Below, piece after piece: positions 1 to 10,624 of a stretch of 64,000 nt of DNA; positions within the stretch are counted from its first letter, which is position 1, and each line of letters opens with the position of its first letter. Under the pieces are notes generated by a model. That model was given only the letters and a program-made list of their open reading frames with translations. It searched no databases and had not been told where the DNA came from. The position numbers and the translations under genes were made by a program. The stretch comes from Eukaryota sp. TZLM1-RC (Eukaryota; Metamonada: BaSk clade): the NCBI GenBank assembly GCA_040285825.1, contig JAUPSS010000003.1, positions 2,232,001 through 2,296,000 on the forward strand, given 5' to 3'.

Positions 1-47
1 ATTGAAACAAGGGGAAAAATAATATGATGGGTTGATAAAGTTTAATT

Positions 48-152
48 ATTTATTGAACATCTGAGATGTACACTTAATTAAATTAATTAATACCTAATGG
101 GACGACTATCATTGAACCATGATTTACTCTACAAAATCTTGATCTGCTAAAT
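48..152 (-). mobile_element. Family C non-LTR retrotransposon, 3' tail only
   Basis: About 100 bp matching the end of the family C coding region and its 3' UTR, as seen complete at 36200-36325. It ends in the family's CAATAAAT-like terminus. It is extremely 5'-truncated, and the truncated side lies 28 bp from the 3' end of the neighbouring tRNA-Arg. Confidence 0.75.
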
Positions 153-180
153 ATAATAAATATTTGTGGAATAAAATGTT

Positions 181-253
181 CTCTTCCGGTGGGGGTCGAA
201 CCCACGACCTTCGGGTTAGAAATCCGACGCGATTCCAACTTCGCCACGGAAGA
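181..253 (-). tRNA. tRNA-Arg (anticodon UCU)
   Basis: Read on the minus strand, a 7-bp acceptor stem (TCTTCCG with CGGAAGA) and a 4-bp D stem (GCGA/TCGC) are present. The anticodon arm has loop TTTCTAA, giving anticodon UCU, and the T arm is GTGGG-TTCGACC-CCCAC. The discriminator base is G. There is no intron and no encoded CCA. The last anticodon-stem pair is a mismatch (A-C). A and B box sequences for RNA polymerase III lie within the D and T arms. Short retrotransposon debris follows directly downstream. Confidence 0.93.
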
Positions 254-630
254 TTGATGAATGTGATACACTTCACCAATATTCATATCCACATTGTGAA
301 TTTGTCAAATCATCAGATACGATAACCAATCTGTCAATTGTCTTTATTCATGTTCTGTTATAGTTGAAAATTTGTTCACAACATTTGCAAATCTAGTTTC
401 TCTGATTCTTCTGTGACTTTGAGTTTAAAGAAATAAAGAAGAACAAACGCTAGTCATGTTGTTGGTGTTAATGAAGATAGAAACAGGCAACTTGTTCCTT
501 CTTTCCTGTTTCACAAATTGAAGACCATCAAATATTTCTCACTTGTTTTCAATAATTTTGCAAAAAATTGGCGAAAAACATTTTAAATAATAATTGTTTA
601 TTACACAATTGATAAATCAATAACTTAATA
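254..630. other. Intergenic, nothing recognised
   Basis: AT-rich sequence with no supported gene or repeat. Confidence 0.5.
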
Positions 631-905
631 ATCCTTGTATCCCAAAACAAAACAACTAGTGGCAACTCTCTCATAGTGAGAACCAGGAGAAAATAAAGCA
701 ATAAATACCATCATCTACGTCCCCTTAATAATAGAAAACACAATTCTATTTTGCCAAAACAATTTGTTGAAATTTTTATTGGTCCTTTTCTCAATAATCA
801 TTTCAACATGTCAAAAAACATAAAACCCTTGCAGTAAGTGAACCAAATAGGGAAAATACAAATAGATACAGATTGTATTTTAAAATGCTGTTGTATACTG
901 TTTTT
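631..905 (-). mobile_element. Family B retrotransposon fragment (endonuclease end)
   Basis: Closely similar to the minus-strand copy at 54676-54920. It encodes the damaged C-terminal restriction-like endonuclease tail (the WQNRIVFSI-like motif) and the region before it. Several indels break the frame. Confidence 0.75.
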
Positions 906-1468
906 AATATCGTGTTCAGCGATAAATCTTCAAACCTTGGTTCAATTTTCTAAAAACAAAGTGTAGACAAGGGTTCAAATAAACTTTGAATACTTAATTT
1001 TTAAAAAATAGTAGTTTTCAATTTCTGCATGATGTGATTAAAATTCATCAGAACCATCAGTTTATCCAAATCAGCTATAATTTAACTTTTCGATTGACTA
1101 TTGGAATTTCAAAATACATCAACAGTTTCATGAAACATATTTTGTTCAAAATTCTTCCTATCACATTGTCTGTAATGAAAAATGATGGAAAAGCAGAAGG
1201 AATTGAACCATGTAGTTTTGACGTTCCTGAAGTCGAAGTTTAATTTAAGATTCTTAGAGTGAAATTTTATTTGATTTACCTGGATTTGAACGATAAAGAT
1301 TGTGTTCAATTGGCTGAACAATCGATTTAAAGAGCAAATTCCCTCAAAGAAAAAGGGCCATGAAAGTGGAGCCTTATCCCATTACTCCAAAGATTATGAA
1401 CACATATTTAGTAACATGAAAACAAGTAGTTAACAAATAGTTTATGTGCAATACAATAAATACAACAA
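906..1468. other. Intergenic, nothing recognised
   Basis: Short overlapping open frames on both strands resemble no known family and show no codon signal. Confidence 0.4.
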
Positions 1469-1789
1469 CTACTCTTCTCCAGCAGAGGTAACTGAACGAA
1501 TGATTGTGCCGATACCAAACTTTGTCACTATGGTTGAATGAAGGGCAAGAGCTTTGGCAGAAACGTTAGCAGGAGCACGATCCTCTCCAATCGCTTCAAA
1601 TAGAATATACAAACCAGAAATGAGTTTGTCCCCTATTTCAGGAGATAGTTGCTCAACATGAGTGGATAGATCGCCTTTGATGGACTGTAGAACGGTAATA
1701 AGAGAGTCTACACCAGGAAATGTGGTTGTACAATGCCTAAGGGCCTCAGTGTATTCTTTCTTGCTGATCAGGTCTGTTAAAGGATCCAT
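1469..1789 (-). CDS. ARPC5: Arp2/3 complex subunit 5 (p16-Arc)
   Basis: A 106-residue protein that aligns by eye with the helical body and C-terminus of ARPC5. ARPC5 is the smallest Arp2/3 subunit; it tethers ARPC1 and Arp2 in the complex that nucleates branched actin filaments. The diagnostic part is the C-terminal half, an isoleucine/leucine-rich helix followed by GIGTIIRSVTSAGEE, matching the family's conserved GVGSIVRVLT end. Known ARPC5 proteins are about 150 residues and start with an acidic, flexible arm that wraps Arp2. That arm is absent here. It could be encoded by a missed upstream exon, since an acceptor-like TTATAG lies 15 nt before the ATG, or it may be truly lost. An old family F retrotransposon end lies about 115 bp upstream. 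The frame is intact. Confidence 0.82.
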   Translation of the reverse strand: MDPLTDLISKKEYTEALRHCTTTFPGVDSLITVLQSIKGDLSTHVEQLSPEIGDKLISGLYILFEAIGEDRAPANVSAKALALHSTIVTKFGIGTIIRSVTSAGEE

Positions 1790-1904
1790 ACTTGGAGTGA
1801 TCGTCTATAATAATGGTGTAAGTGTTCTGTACTGAAATTGAGAGGGATTGAGTTTTTTGAAAATCCTAAATTGTCTTTTCAAAAACAGATACAACAATTG
1901 ATTT

Positions 1905-2000
1905 AAAACTAGAACTCAATAACCTGCAAACACACATCAACATCATCAAATTTCTTCAGCGGTTGAATTGGAAAGGAGGATTTGCTTTATGTTTAAATGG
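1905..2000 (-). mobile_element. Family F-type retrotransposon 3' end
   Basis: On the minus strand the sequence encodes a match to the last ~20 residues of the element at 36781-39355 (KFDDVDV...IEF) and then stops. It is the 5'-truncated end of an old insertion just upstream of ARPC5. Its 5' boundary cannot be set. Confidence 0.6.
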
Positions 2001-2282
2001 AACCTTCAACAACATTGGGTCTTTACAAGTATCTCTGTCATAAATATCTGCTTCTATCATCGCTAACAAATTCAGCAAAGTTGTTTCTATTCTGTTGTAC
2101 TAACTTTTTGTTCGTAATGCAAAGTGATTATAACAGAAGCGGACTAAACATAAACATGATTTGCTTACAACAATGAATACCACATTAGTTACTTAAAGAA
2201 TTGAAAGATTTTTTCAAATTGAGTTAGGTGGAGTGTTTATTGAATGTCTTGGTGCTCGTGTGTACTGATTAATTTATTTTTT

Positions 2283-2325
2283 TAATGGGACAAGCTTCAT
2301 TGAACCGTGACATACTCTCCAAGGT
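2283..2325 (-). mobile_element. Family C 3' tail remnant
   Basis: Forty-odd bases matching the reverse complement of the conserved family C end (AATGGGACAAG...TCATTGAACC). It abuts a family B fragment on the other strand. Confidence 0.55.
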
Positions 2326-2327
2326 TA

Positions 2328-3015
2328 CTGATTTTGCTTGGACTTTGAATACGAGACTTCGTTTCTTTATTTGACTTGATGATTTAACTCATAATTTAAT
2401 TTGCAATTGTAGTGGAACTATTTAAATTACTCACTTGTTAAATTGTAAACAGTATATGACCTTTAAATAGAAAGGTTTATGGTGCTGTATGAAACCAATT
2501 ATATTGTATGTGTAAATCTAATAGAATTGAATCTCTTGTTGTCAAATCTGTTTGATGCTGAAGATGATTTTCATAAGAAATCTGGATTAGTTGGAAATTT
2601 AAATTTAATGGATGTACTGTCTGTTGATCCTTTTAATTCCTCAAATGAAAGGCTGGCTAATTCTGAAATTCATAAACTTCTTTCAAATGCTGAAAATTTC
2701 AAAAACAAAAAATACAATGAACCTTTGTCCAAATTGTCCAGCCAACAACATGCAAAATACAATTTGTATCCATTTGTATTTTCTCTATTTGGTTCACCTG
2801 CTTCAACGGTTTTACGTTTTTTGGCAGATTTTGAAATGATTGTAAAGAAGAGAACCAATAGAAATTTTAACAAATTGTTTCGGCAAATTAAAATTGTGTT
2901 TTCTATTGTTGAGGGCATGTTGCAGATGGTTTCTGATGTACTGCTTTTTCTTGAATCTCACTATGAGAGAGTTGCATCTAGTGTTTTTGTTTTGGGAGAG
3001 ATGGATTAATCACCA
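2328..3015 (+). mobile_element. Family B retrotransposon fragment
   Basis: The 3' third of a non-LTR element. It holds a damaged zinc-motif region followed by an open stretch at 2479-3009 encoding the restriction-like endonuclease C-terminus. The conserved KKYNEPL, PFVFSLFG and (damaged) WQNRIVFSI motifs are present. Closest relatives in the window are at 15190, 25920 and 54640. It is 5'-truncated and frame-broken upstream of 2479. Confidence 0.8.
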
Positions 3016-3902
3016 ACCTTTCAAATTCTGTTTATTGTTTCAATTTCATCATGATGGTAGTGTGCATAGAGTCCTCAACTTGAAAATTCTTATTACAAAT
3101 CATCATGATGACTTTTTGTTTACCCATTTTGTGGATTTGGTATCCAAACAAACCTCATTTCCTATTCAGTCTGTGAAATTATTAACACAAATTTTCGGAT
3201 ATGGTTGGTGTTTTAAGACAAGACGAACCCTGGTAATTGATCAAGAAATACTTGCAAAAAGAAGGACCGTTTCTTTCTTTTGTATTGTCAATAATATAAT
3301 GTTCTTTTGATTATTTCTCAAATCTGAACAAAACTAATGAATCTTGATCCGAAAAGGCCATGTCAAAAAGAATGTTTACGACAAATGAATAAACGTCAAT
3401 TGTATGAGAAGACCATCTTTTGATTTGACAAGTTCCATAGAACTTACTGCCACAATAATTCAAATGGGCGTAGGGAGAAAACTTGTGGTAACCGTTTTCA
3501 TGCCTGGAGATATTAAAGGTTTTACAGATGAAGAATAAGTCCATAACAGTTTTTTAATCCACCATCTGCCCTGAATCAATCGGGAGTGAATGAAGCACAT
3601 GGCTGTGAATAGTCAGTATGATTCAGATGAGATCCACTATGTAGGTATCATCAAAAAAAATCATGAACCACTACTACAGTACCAGCAGTAGTTCCAGGAC
3701 TTTCGAGATTTGAGACGTATGGTGATGTGATTTGGCGCTATTTTTCAGAAGTTTAAACAAGTGAAGAAGAAGAGTGGGAGACTTTGGCAACAGTAACAGT
3801 GGAAAGGTAAATTGAGTTGGTGCTGCTTACCACTAATAGAGATACATTGGATAGGCATTTGATACTGAAAAATAACAATCAATTTGAAATTTGAAATTAT
3901 GA
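3016..3902. other. Intergenic, no convincing gene
   Basis: Holds a 77-codon minus-strand frame (3311-3544) and a 138-codon plus-strand frame (2894-3310) that partly shadows the retrotransposon. Neither matches a family I know. Confidence 0.4.
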
Positions 3903-4184
3903 ATGATTCCTCTATTACAATATTCGATGCGAATCCTGTTATTCCTTAGTTGCGTGTATCTTTGTCTTGCTGGTGCCTCTGTTGATCCATCATGTAACCA
4001 ATGTGCAAGCACCATTTTGAGAGTTATTCGTTCATTGTCAACTGATGGTTGCAATTTTGCTTGCACTTACACCGGTCCTTATCGTGCAGCATGTATGGAT
4101 GTCTGTCCTCGGTACCGTATTGGCATTTGTACTAGTCAAGAATGTGCTGCAGAGGGCTGTCAAAAGTACAATCTTTGTCACTAA
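3903..4184 (+). CDS. Secreted cysteine-rich small protein
   Basis: A 93-residue protein with a clear signal peptide. A hydrophobic core starts at the second methionine (residue 9, MRILLFLSCVYLCLAG) and cleavage is likely near residue 24. The mature part of about 69 residues contains ten or more cysteines, beginning CNQC and ending in a C-terminal Cys-His. The even, closely spaced cysteines suggest a disulphide-stabilised extracellular or phagosomal peptide. A saposin-like fold was considered because of the leading CxxC and the amphipathic helix after it, but the spacing is too short for a standard saposin domain. No family is recognised. The gene stands alone. The second ATG gives the better signal peptide and may be the real start. 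Confidence 0.6.
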   Translation: MIPLLQYSMRILLFLSCVYLCLAGASVDPSCNQCASTILRVIRSLSTDGCNFACTYTGPYRAACMDVCPRYRIGICTSQECAAEGCQKYNLCH

Positions 4185-4959
4185 TTGATGCTTATAGCAA
4201 GTCTTATTGTAAATACTGTTACCTTATTGTTATGAACAAATCAACAAAATGTTGGGTTGAGGATCTGTTGATTGCTCCCTGATTCGATTCATCAGATTTA
4301 TGGAGAAGATTGATTACACACACATTGGAATCAATGTTAGAATTCCATACGTTCGCAGCCATTCCTCATATTCCATTGGATTTCAAACTAAAATATTAAT
4401 AAAATGAATAATTACCCGGAAGCTTCAATATCTGCAAACCAACAAAACTTATCATCAGGACAGTATACTTCAACTCTCAGTTACAAGATTCTGTTAAGAA
4501 AAGTTGTTTAAACAAAATGGAAATTGACTTCAAAATGTACATAAAATCAAATCAATTATGTTCAAAGTTATGTGTCTATGTTCTCTACAACGTTTGCAAA
4601 ACAGGACAATATTGATAAGGTTCGGTCTTGGCTCAAGATAGAAAAGCAAAAGAGCACAAAGCGTATCAAATGAAATTATTGATGAGGTATATTTTCTCGT
4701 TGAATTGTGCTCTTTTCATCTGCTTCTGAATAAGGAAAAACAATTGTCCAATGCTAATCTTTGGTTGTTTGGTTACAAATATCAACCGAAACACAGTGGT
4801 CAATTAAAATCCGGTCATCAAACCAAGGATCAACAACTTTTAATCTTCGTCTGCAGAAATCTATTTAGTAATATTGTTGTTCGTTCAAGTTTTCAAGACC
4901 TTTTTCCAAATAGGCTTCAATAGCATCCAAAAATCGTTCCAAGATCGTTAAAGATATTA
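4185..4959. other. Intergenic, nothing recognised
   Basis: One 72-codon frame (4705-4923) without family resemblance. Confidence 0.4.
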
Positions 4960-5055
4960 TATTTATTGAATTTGCACACTTAATTAAATTAACTCATAAC
5001 TAATGAGACGACTATCATTGAATCAAGATTTCTTCTACAAATCTTGATCTTTTTT
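4960..5055 (-). mobile_element. Family C retrotransposon, 3' tail only
   Basis: Severely 5'-truncated copy of the family C end (last codons plus 3' UTR, ending CAATAAAT in minus-strand sense). No tRNA gene is near this copy. Confidence 0.72.
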
Positions 5056-5230
5056 TTGGAAATTTGAAATTTATTTTCAACGCTAATTTTGATCGTTAAT
5101 TTTTTTAAAACTGGAATATTTATTGAGATAAAATTAACAATGATCGTTAAAGTGAATTAAATTTCAACAACCATCAAGTCTTCAACTCGGCTTCCACAAG
5201 TCCTTCCTCTGTTCCTCAATTTCTGTTGAG

Positions 5231-6760
5231 ATGTCGTTTCTTGCAACATCTCGTTCCACACGAGATGCCACATCACCATCTTTTTTTGCTCGTCGACGAC
5301 ACGCTGGAGATCTCACCCCATTTTCCTCTCCCATAGTACCCCCTCCTTCTGTTTCCTACCATTCCCCGATCAAACCCCGTCTCGACTTTAGTGACGCCTT
5401 TACAAAATCACGTGAACTGTCTGACAAGGAAAATGACCTCAACGAAAAAGAAAAGCGCCTTGAACGTCTCAAAGAAGAACTTTCCGAAATGTCTGAGCAA
5501 CTAACCCAAAATAAGAGACAACAAGCTCAAAAAGAACTTGACCTGCAAAGAAAAGAACGTGATCTGGGCTATAAAATCCAAATACTGGAAGAAAAGCGCA
5601 AGTCTTTTTCGGTTAATAAGTCAAAATTTAACACTGAACTGTCAAATTTTCAGCGGGAGTCCAAGGAAATTTTGGAAATGAGGGCAAAATATGAACAATT
5701 AACTAGTGATTTTGAAAAGGAAATAGCTCAAAAGGTAGCTCAAAATGATGACAGATCACGTCATCTAGATGATTTGGAAAGGAAGCTCAATGAACAGTTC
5801 AAAACTGTTTCTCATAGGGAAGAACAACTTTCTGCTGAATCTGATCGGTTAAAAACTCTCGAAAATGACCTCAGTCAACGGTTTTCTGACCTGTTATCAC
5901 GTGAGCATTTGTTAGAAAAAACAATAGAAGAGCAAGAGCAACTTTCACGTCATCTAGACGAACGAGAAGGGCTCATTCAATCAAATTTTGACAAGTTGAT
6001 GACAAGAAGAGATCATTGTGATTCAGTCGGGTGTCAGGTCGAAATTTTGACAGATTTTGACATCAAGTGTCGTGAGGATGTGTTACAAGACAAATATTTC
6101 GAACTAAAACAAAAAGAGGATCAAATGACACAAGAAGTCAATCAAATAATGATTGAATGGGAAAGAATTCAGGAGAATTTCGTCAACAAAGAAAATGAAT
6201 TCAATCAGGTCTATGGGACCTATCAAGAACGACTCTCAGACTTGGAAAATAAGGAGAGTCATATTCTTGAAAACATTAAAAATCGAGTATCAGAGTTCAA
6301 TTTTTTAATAGAGCTCATTGTCAAGGATCATCAGTCTGAACCTGAAATTTTAGAGTTGTTGACATGTTTACAGAGCTCAACTGTTCCACCTCCCGAAATT
6401 TTTAAGAAGGCAGCAAATAAAATTAAAAATTTGATGAATGTCAAGCATCAAAATACAGTTGACGCGTCCCTCTTTCAGCAGTTAAATGATGATTTAATAA
6501 ATGAGAAAGAATGTCTTGTACAAAAAATAGCTGAAATTGAAGATTTAGGCCACTCAGGGATCAAAAACAAAGTGTCAAAAATCAAAAATGATTTGATGAT
6601 GTGTTCGATTCCATCCTTACCTCTTACAGAAGATCATGTAGGTCAATATTTCAAGAAATGCGAAGACTGCCGCAAAATTTTTGAAACTTTTGATAATGAT
6701 TTAAATGGTTTAATTGACGAAATCAGTGAGCATGATCTGTTTACCTTGTCATCGCCTTGA
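5231..6760 (+). CDS. Coiled-coil protein of unknown function
   Basis: A 509-residue intron-less protein. Residues 1-60 are low-complexity and rich in Ser, Thr and Pro, with several SP/TP sites (for example TPFSSP and SPIKPRLDF) of the kind proline-directed kinases modify. From about residue 62 to 360 it is almost unbroken heptad-pattern coiled coil, very rich in Glu, Lys, Gln and Leu. The rest is helical with short breaks and ends with an acidic tail. A cysteine pair (CEDC) lies near the C-terminus. The architecture resembles structural proteins of the nuclear envelope, centrosome or cytoskeleton, but coiled coils converge easily and I do not assign a family. The start is the first ATG after an in-frame stop and follows an AT-rich leader. 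Confidence 0.8.
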   Translation: MSFLATSRSTRDATSPSFFARRRHAGDLTPFSSPIVPPPSVSYHSPIKPRLDFSDAFTKSRELSDKENDLNEKEKRLERLKEELSEMSEQLTQNKRQQAQKELDLQRKERDLGYKIQILEEKRKSFSVNKSKFNTELSNFQRESKEILEMRAKYEQLTSDFEKEIAQKVAQNDDRSRHLDDLERKLNEQFKTVSHREEQLSAESDRLKTLENDLSQRFSDLLSREHLLEKTIEEQEQLSRHLDEREGLIQSNFDKLMTRRDHCDSVGCQVEILTDFDIKCREDVLQDKYFELKQKEDQMTQEVNQIMIEWERIQENFVNKENEFNQVYGTYQERLSDLENKESHILENIKNRVSEFNFLIELIVKDHQSEPEILELLTCLQSSTVPPPEIFKKAANKIKNLMNVKHQNTVDASLFQQLNDDLINEKECLVQKIAEIEDLGHSGIKNKVSKIKNDLMMCSIPSLPLTEDHVGQYFKKCEDCRKIFETFDNDLNGLIDEISEHDLFTLSSP

Positions 6761-7470
6761 TTGATTAATTGATTGGTAATTTAAGATAATAAAAAACTGT
6801 ATTCTAAGGCTCTTTTTTTAAAAACTTTTTTTTTGGAATTTGATGAGTTTTAAATCAAATAAGTGTTAAAATTTCCAGTTGTTTACACTTTTGTTCATGC
6901 AAAGTGGGTCTTTTCAATGGCTTTTTTGGAATCAACCATGCCTCATAATTGACAATGAATTAAGATTAAAAAAAATTAATCAATTAATTACGATTGAATA
7001 GTAACAACTTTTCAAAAAACTTCTTTTTCTTCCTCAAATCAATTTGGACTCCCTGTGTACTCCACTAATTTGGTATATTTATGGCTGACTTAATTAAACC
7101 AAAAATCATTCTTAAAACAAAATATATTTAAAATATTTGTTGCCCCAAGATGTTAGTCACCTACAGGTTGGCCAATCGTTTTTGATTACTTCATTCTTGT
7201 ATTAGTAATTGAAGTAATAATATACAACAAGACAAGAGTTTCATTCTTGAGGTATTGAATTGCTTCAAGTTCGTGCAATTGAACCATTTTAATTTGGAAA
7301 TACCCTTTATTATCTGAATGCTTTAAGAAAGAATTAAATGCAGATATGTTACTCGAATTGTAATTGACAAACCCACCAACATTCTAAATCTCAATAGAGT
7401 AAAGTAATAAAATAAATAAACTATTTACAACATTTATTTTTTTTATTCTTTTAATTATTCAAAAAACAAA
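6761..7470. other. Intergenic, convergent 3' ends
   Basis: AT-rich stretch between the convergent coiled-coil and FIS1 genes. AATAAA-like signals occur near both gene ends. No further gene is seen. Confidence 0.4.
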
Positions 7471-7911
7471 TCAGTGAGCCTTGGACTTTGCAATGAAGAT
7501 AGCAGCTGTGCCTAGAGCAGCAGCAGCAACATACCCCACTTGCTTCTTTAAATTATCCCTCTTCTTCTGCTTTATTGCCTTCATCAATTGAGTAGCTTGT
7601 GGGTGGTCTTGGATAGAAAGGGCTTCTTTCAGATCTTTTTCAGCTTCAGTGAGTCTCTCCATCTTGAACTTTCCCAGAGCGGAGAGGTAGTGACACTCTA
7701 ATTGTTCATGGTGAGAAGGGGCGGTTGTCAAGAGTTGGTGTAGGATGGCTAAACCAGCATCGACGTTCTTTTCGTTATTGGAATGTACACATGCATAGGC
7801 ATAGGTCAGTTGCTTGTCTCTGGACGAGGGATTGTCAAAGTACTCCTGTTCTATTTTTTGAAAGTCTTGTTCAGAGAGAGGGTCAAAGATGTGTTTAAAC
7901 TGAGTAGACAT
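7471..7911 (-). CDS. FIS1: Mitochondrial fission 1 protein
   Basis: A 146-residue protein with the full Fis1 layout. An N-terminal helix precedes two TPR-like repeats (residues ~30-105, including YAYACVHS and the YLSALGKFKMERLTEAEKDL helix pair). A basic linker follows, then a single C-terminal membrane anchor (about residues 125-141, Ala-rich) and a short basic tail, KSKAH, as in tail-anchored outer mitochondrial and peroxisomal membrane proteins. Fis1 acts as an adaptor in mitochondrial and peroxisomal fission and mitophagy. Length and topology match the family's usual 145-155 residues. No intron is seen and the frame is intact. Its presence argues for genuine mitochondria or derived organelles in this organism. 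Confidence 0.93.
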   Translation of the reverse strand: MSTQFKHIFDPLSEQDFQKIEQEYFDNPSSRDKQLTYAYACVHSNNEKNVDAGLAILHQLLTTAPSHHEQLECHYLSALGKFKMERLTEAEKDLKEALSIQDHPQATQLMKAIKQKKRDNLKKQVGYVAAAALGTAAIFIAKSKAH

Positions 7912-8540
7912 TGGCTAATAGCACACTAATCTCAAATAGCAGCTCGTTGAGAATATGGGAGGATGAAGATGAAATGAATCAAGATGATTTTTTCAAAAGT
8001 TGAGTTCTTCCATTTCCTTTGATATACTCATCCACAACATGAATCATATTCAGAACAGCATTGACATTATGATTCCATAGACATCCACATGTCTTGCAAG
8101 TGAGCAATAGGACCATCAGGGTTTTTGCTCTACTGTAGGGTCTTGGCTTAGGTACTCAATGTTTCTTTACATTTTCACCTTCCTTTTCCTGATGTGCATA
8201 TCCATGACAACGACAACTAGTTCTATATTCATGCAGTAGTAATAGCAGAATTTACATTACATACAGGATTTATACTAGTATCCCCAGTTTCCGATATCAC
8301 TGTCACGTCACAATATATAGAGGCTGTTACCCCTTCATCATTTCTACAAGGATATCGATTGTCTTCTTATAGGAAACTGTATCAGTTACTGGCTCAATAC
8401 TGAGAAACAATGTAAAAATAACCAAATTTCCTCATTGACACTGGCAATCATTCATGAAAAGATATTGATTACAGGCATGGGGAGAAATGTTAGGGTCAGG
8501 GTATTGAAGTGCTGTGATCAAAGAAATACATCATTATGAT
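7912..8540. other. Intergenic, nothing recognised
   Basis: No supported gene. Confidence 0.4.
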
Positions 8541-9905
8541 CAATTTGTTATTCTGGAAAATTCACTCATATTTTAAGGTCAACTCCCCCATCGGTATCTC
8601 TCAATTTTTGCAGATCTTTTAACAAACTTCGAGTCAAATTTTTTTCTTCTTTATTAGAAGTAAATGAATCTTTAATTCGAAGTCATGTATTTTGTTCAGC
8701 AGATTTGGGTGGAATTGGATTCACCAAATCTTCGATTCTGTGTAAAGCAGCATTTTTGGGAGGTGGTAAAAATTTTGTTTTTGAATTTTTCCAAAGGTTC
8801 CCTTTTGATGTTCATCTGATCAATGGTGAATCAAATTTTTACTTGAATCAACTGCAATTTGAATTAGAAAATTTGCCTAGTGATATCTGGATTCAGTGTT
8901 TTCCTCAAAATGTTCAAGAAATTCCCACCCGATCACTTCCAAATTTACGTTTTTGCTTGAAAAAGCTTCAGCACCATCTGGTTAAATTATATGAAGGCTT
9001 GGATTATGAAGTAAGACTTGGCTTGGCCAAAACTAAAAATCCCGCTTTCGGTAATTTTTTTAAAGGATATTCGTGATAGTTCAGCTGCTGCTTTAGTAAC
9101 TCAAGTTCCCTCTGTTTATGGACTTTTGTTAAAAAAACAATGAATGGCTTCTAAACATGCGTTTTCGTTGTTTTCTGTGGCCAAACAATTTGCCCAATCA
9201 TTTAACTTGTAAATGTGGTAAACCTCTTTTGTTTACTCATCTTTTGAACTGCAAACATTTCATTACGTTTAGAAGCAAAGTGCATAATAACGTCAGGGAC
9301 CAAATTTATGTAATGTGCAAATCATATCGAGTAGATTCCTTTTTAGAACCGCTGTTATCAAAATTAATTCTTGATGATCCCAATATTGATAGTACGCGTT
9401 ACAACAGAGCTTCTATGGGTCTGACTAGAGGTGATCTAGTTGTTCCTGGTTTAAATGGTAGTTTTACTATTTTGGACGCCATGTCTATTGACCCTTGTAA
9501 TTCCTCTAACGAACATCTCATTAACTCGGATGTAAATAATCCTCTTCTTGCAGGCGAAAAATATAAAATTGCTAAATATGCGAAACCCATTTCCTCGGTT
9601 AATGAAAATTCTCATGCCCAATATAATTTATGTCCATTTGTTTTTTCTTTGCTTGGATCTCTAGGTAAGGCTGCTATGGCTTTCCTCGAGGATTTTGTTG
9701 TAGTTGTAAAGGAAAGAACTGGAAGAATTTTCAATCGTGTTTACTGGCAAAACAGGATTGTATTTTCTATTTTTAAGGGAATGGTAAAACTAATTTCTGA
9801 TTCACTATCTTCTTTTGGGAAATTTTCTGAATCTTTAGCAATTAATTGTTTTGATGTAGGGGAGGCAGGTTTCGAGGATGTGGAGTTTTAATTGTGAATT
9901 TCATA
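8541..9905 (+). mobile_element. Family A non-LTR retrotransposon, 5'-truncated
   Basis: Covers the region after the reverse transcriptase through to the C-terminus. There is a thumb/linker part at 8705-9076, then a frame break near 9060. The zinc motif (CKCGKPLL...H...C) and restriction-like endonuclease follow at 9157-9891, with RGDLVVPG, a following Asp, KIAKYAKP, PFVFSLLG and YWQNRIVFSIFKG. Stop after GFEDVEF. A second copy with different lesions is at 17770-19130. Confidence 0.85.
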
Positions 9906-10252
9906 TTTGTTTGTTGAATAAAAATAGTATCTTAAATTATGATCAATATTACCGCAAATTAAATTGTTACATTGCGTTGTTGGTGTTGATTGACATTCTA
10001 ATATATAAAGATAACTATCGTTTTCGTTCTTTCTTGTGGTCATGCAATTAACCCATTAGTACCGTTGAGTTGAACCATTTCTTCTCGAATGATAAAATAA
10101 TTTTATTAAAAATAGGTGAAACAGAAATTAAGCCCATTTTAAATCGAATTTTTCAATGCATTGTCTCAGCTACATGTAATTAAAGACTTTTTGGACTTCA
10201 ATCTCATGCTTCAGCTGCAACACAGATAATAAGGCAGTGAACAAAATTAATT
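9906..10252. other. Intergenic, nothing recognised
   Basis: AT-rich, between the family A end and tRNA-Lys. Confidence 0.4.
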
Positions 10253-10326
10253 CTCCCGCGGTGGGACTTGAACCCACAATCCTTCGATTAAGAGTCGAAT
10301 GCGTTAACCAATTGCGCCACGCGGGA
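10253..10326 (-). tRNA. tRNA-Lys (anticodon CUU)
   Basis: On the minus strand a perfect 7-bp acceptor stem (TCCCGCG with CGCGGGA) and a D arm with GGTTAA are present. The anticodon arm is TTCGA-CTCTTAA-TCGAA, giving CUU. The T arm is GTGGG-TTCAAGT-CCCAC. Discriminator G, no intron. A family C retrotransposon tail begins 92 bp upstream of the tRNA 5' end. Confidence 0.95.
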
Positions 10327-10417
10327 TAATTAACAGTGCCGTGGGACTCTTACTTATTATGATACTGTTGTCTGTTTTACCTCAATAGAAGTTACACTTT
10401 ACAGACATTTCCTATGC

Positions 10418-10515
10418 AAGCAGATCATGATTTTGTAGAGCAAATCATGGTTCATTGAATTTCGTCCCATTACTTATGAGTTAATTTTATAGTGTGCATG
10501 ATGAATAAAACAGTA
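10418..10515 (+). mobile_element. Family C retrotransposon, 3' tail only
   Basis: Matches the last codons (GCAGATCA...GATTTTGTAGAG) and 3' UTR (CCCATTACTTATGAGTTAAT) of family C. The truncated 5' side faces the tRNA-Lys gene. Confidence 0.75.
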
Positions 10516-10624
10516 AAAATAATAATTCAAAATCTAAAAAAATGTATAAACTGCTAGAGCTACAGTCTAATTGATTCAAACTGAGAATTTTCCAACTAGA
10601 ACTAATGTTTCTCTATTTATTCTC

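Noticed and set aside
1109-1321. Overlapping 69-70-codon frames on both strands near 1.1-1.3 kb
   Set aside because: Neither has family resemblance or codon bias; the overlap suggests chance open frames in AT-rich DNA.
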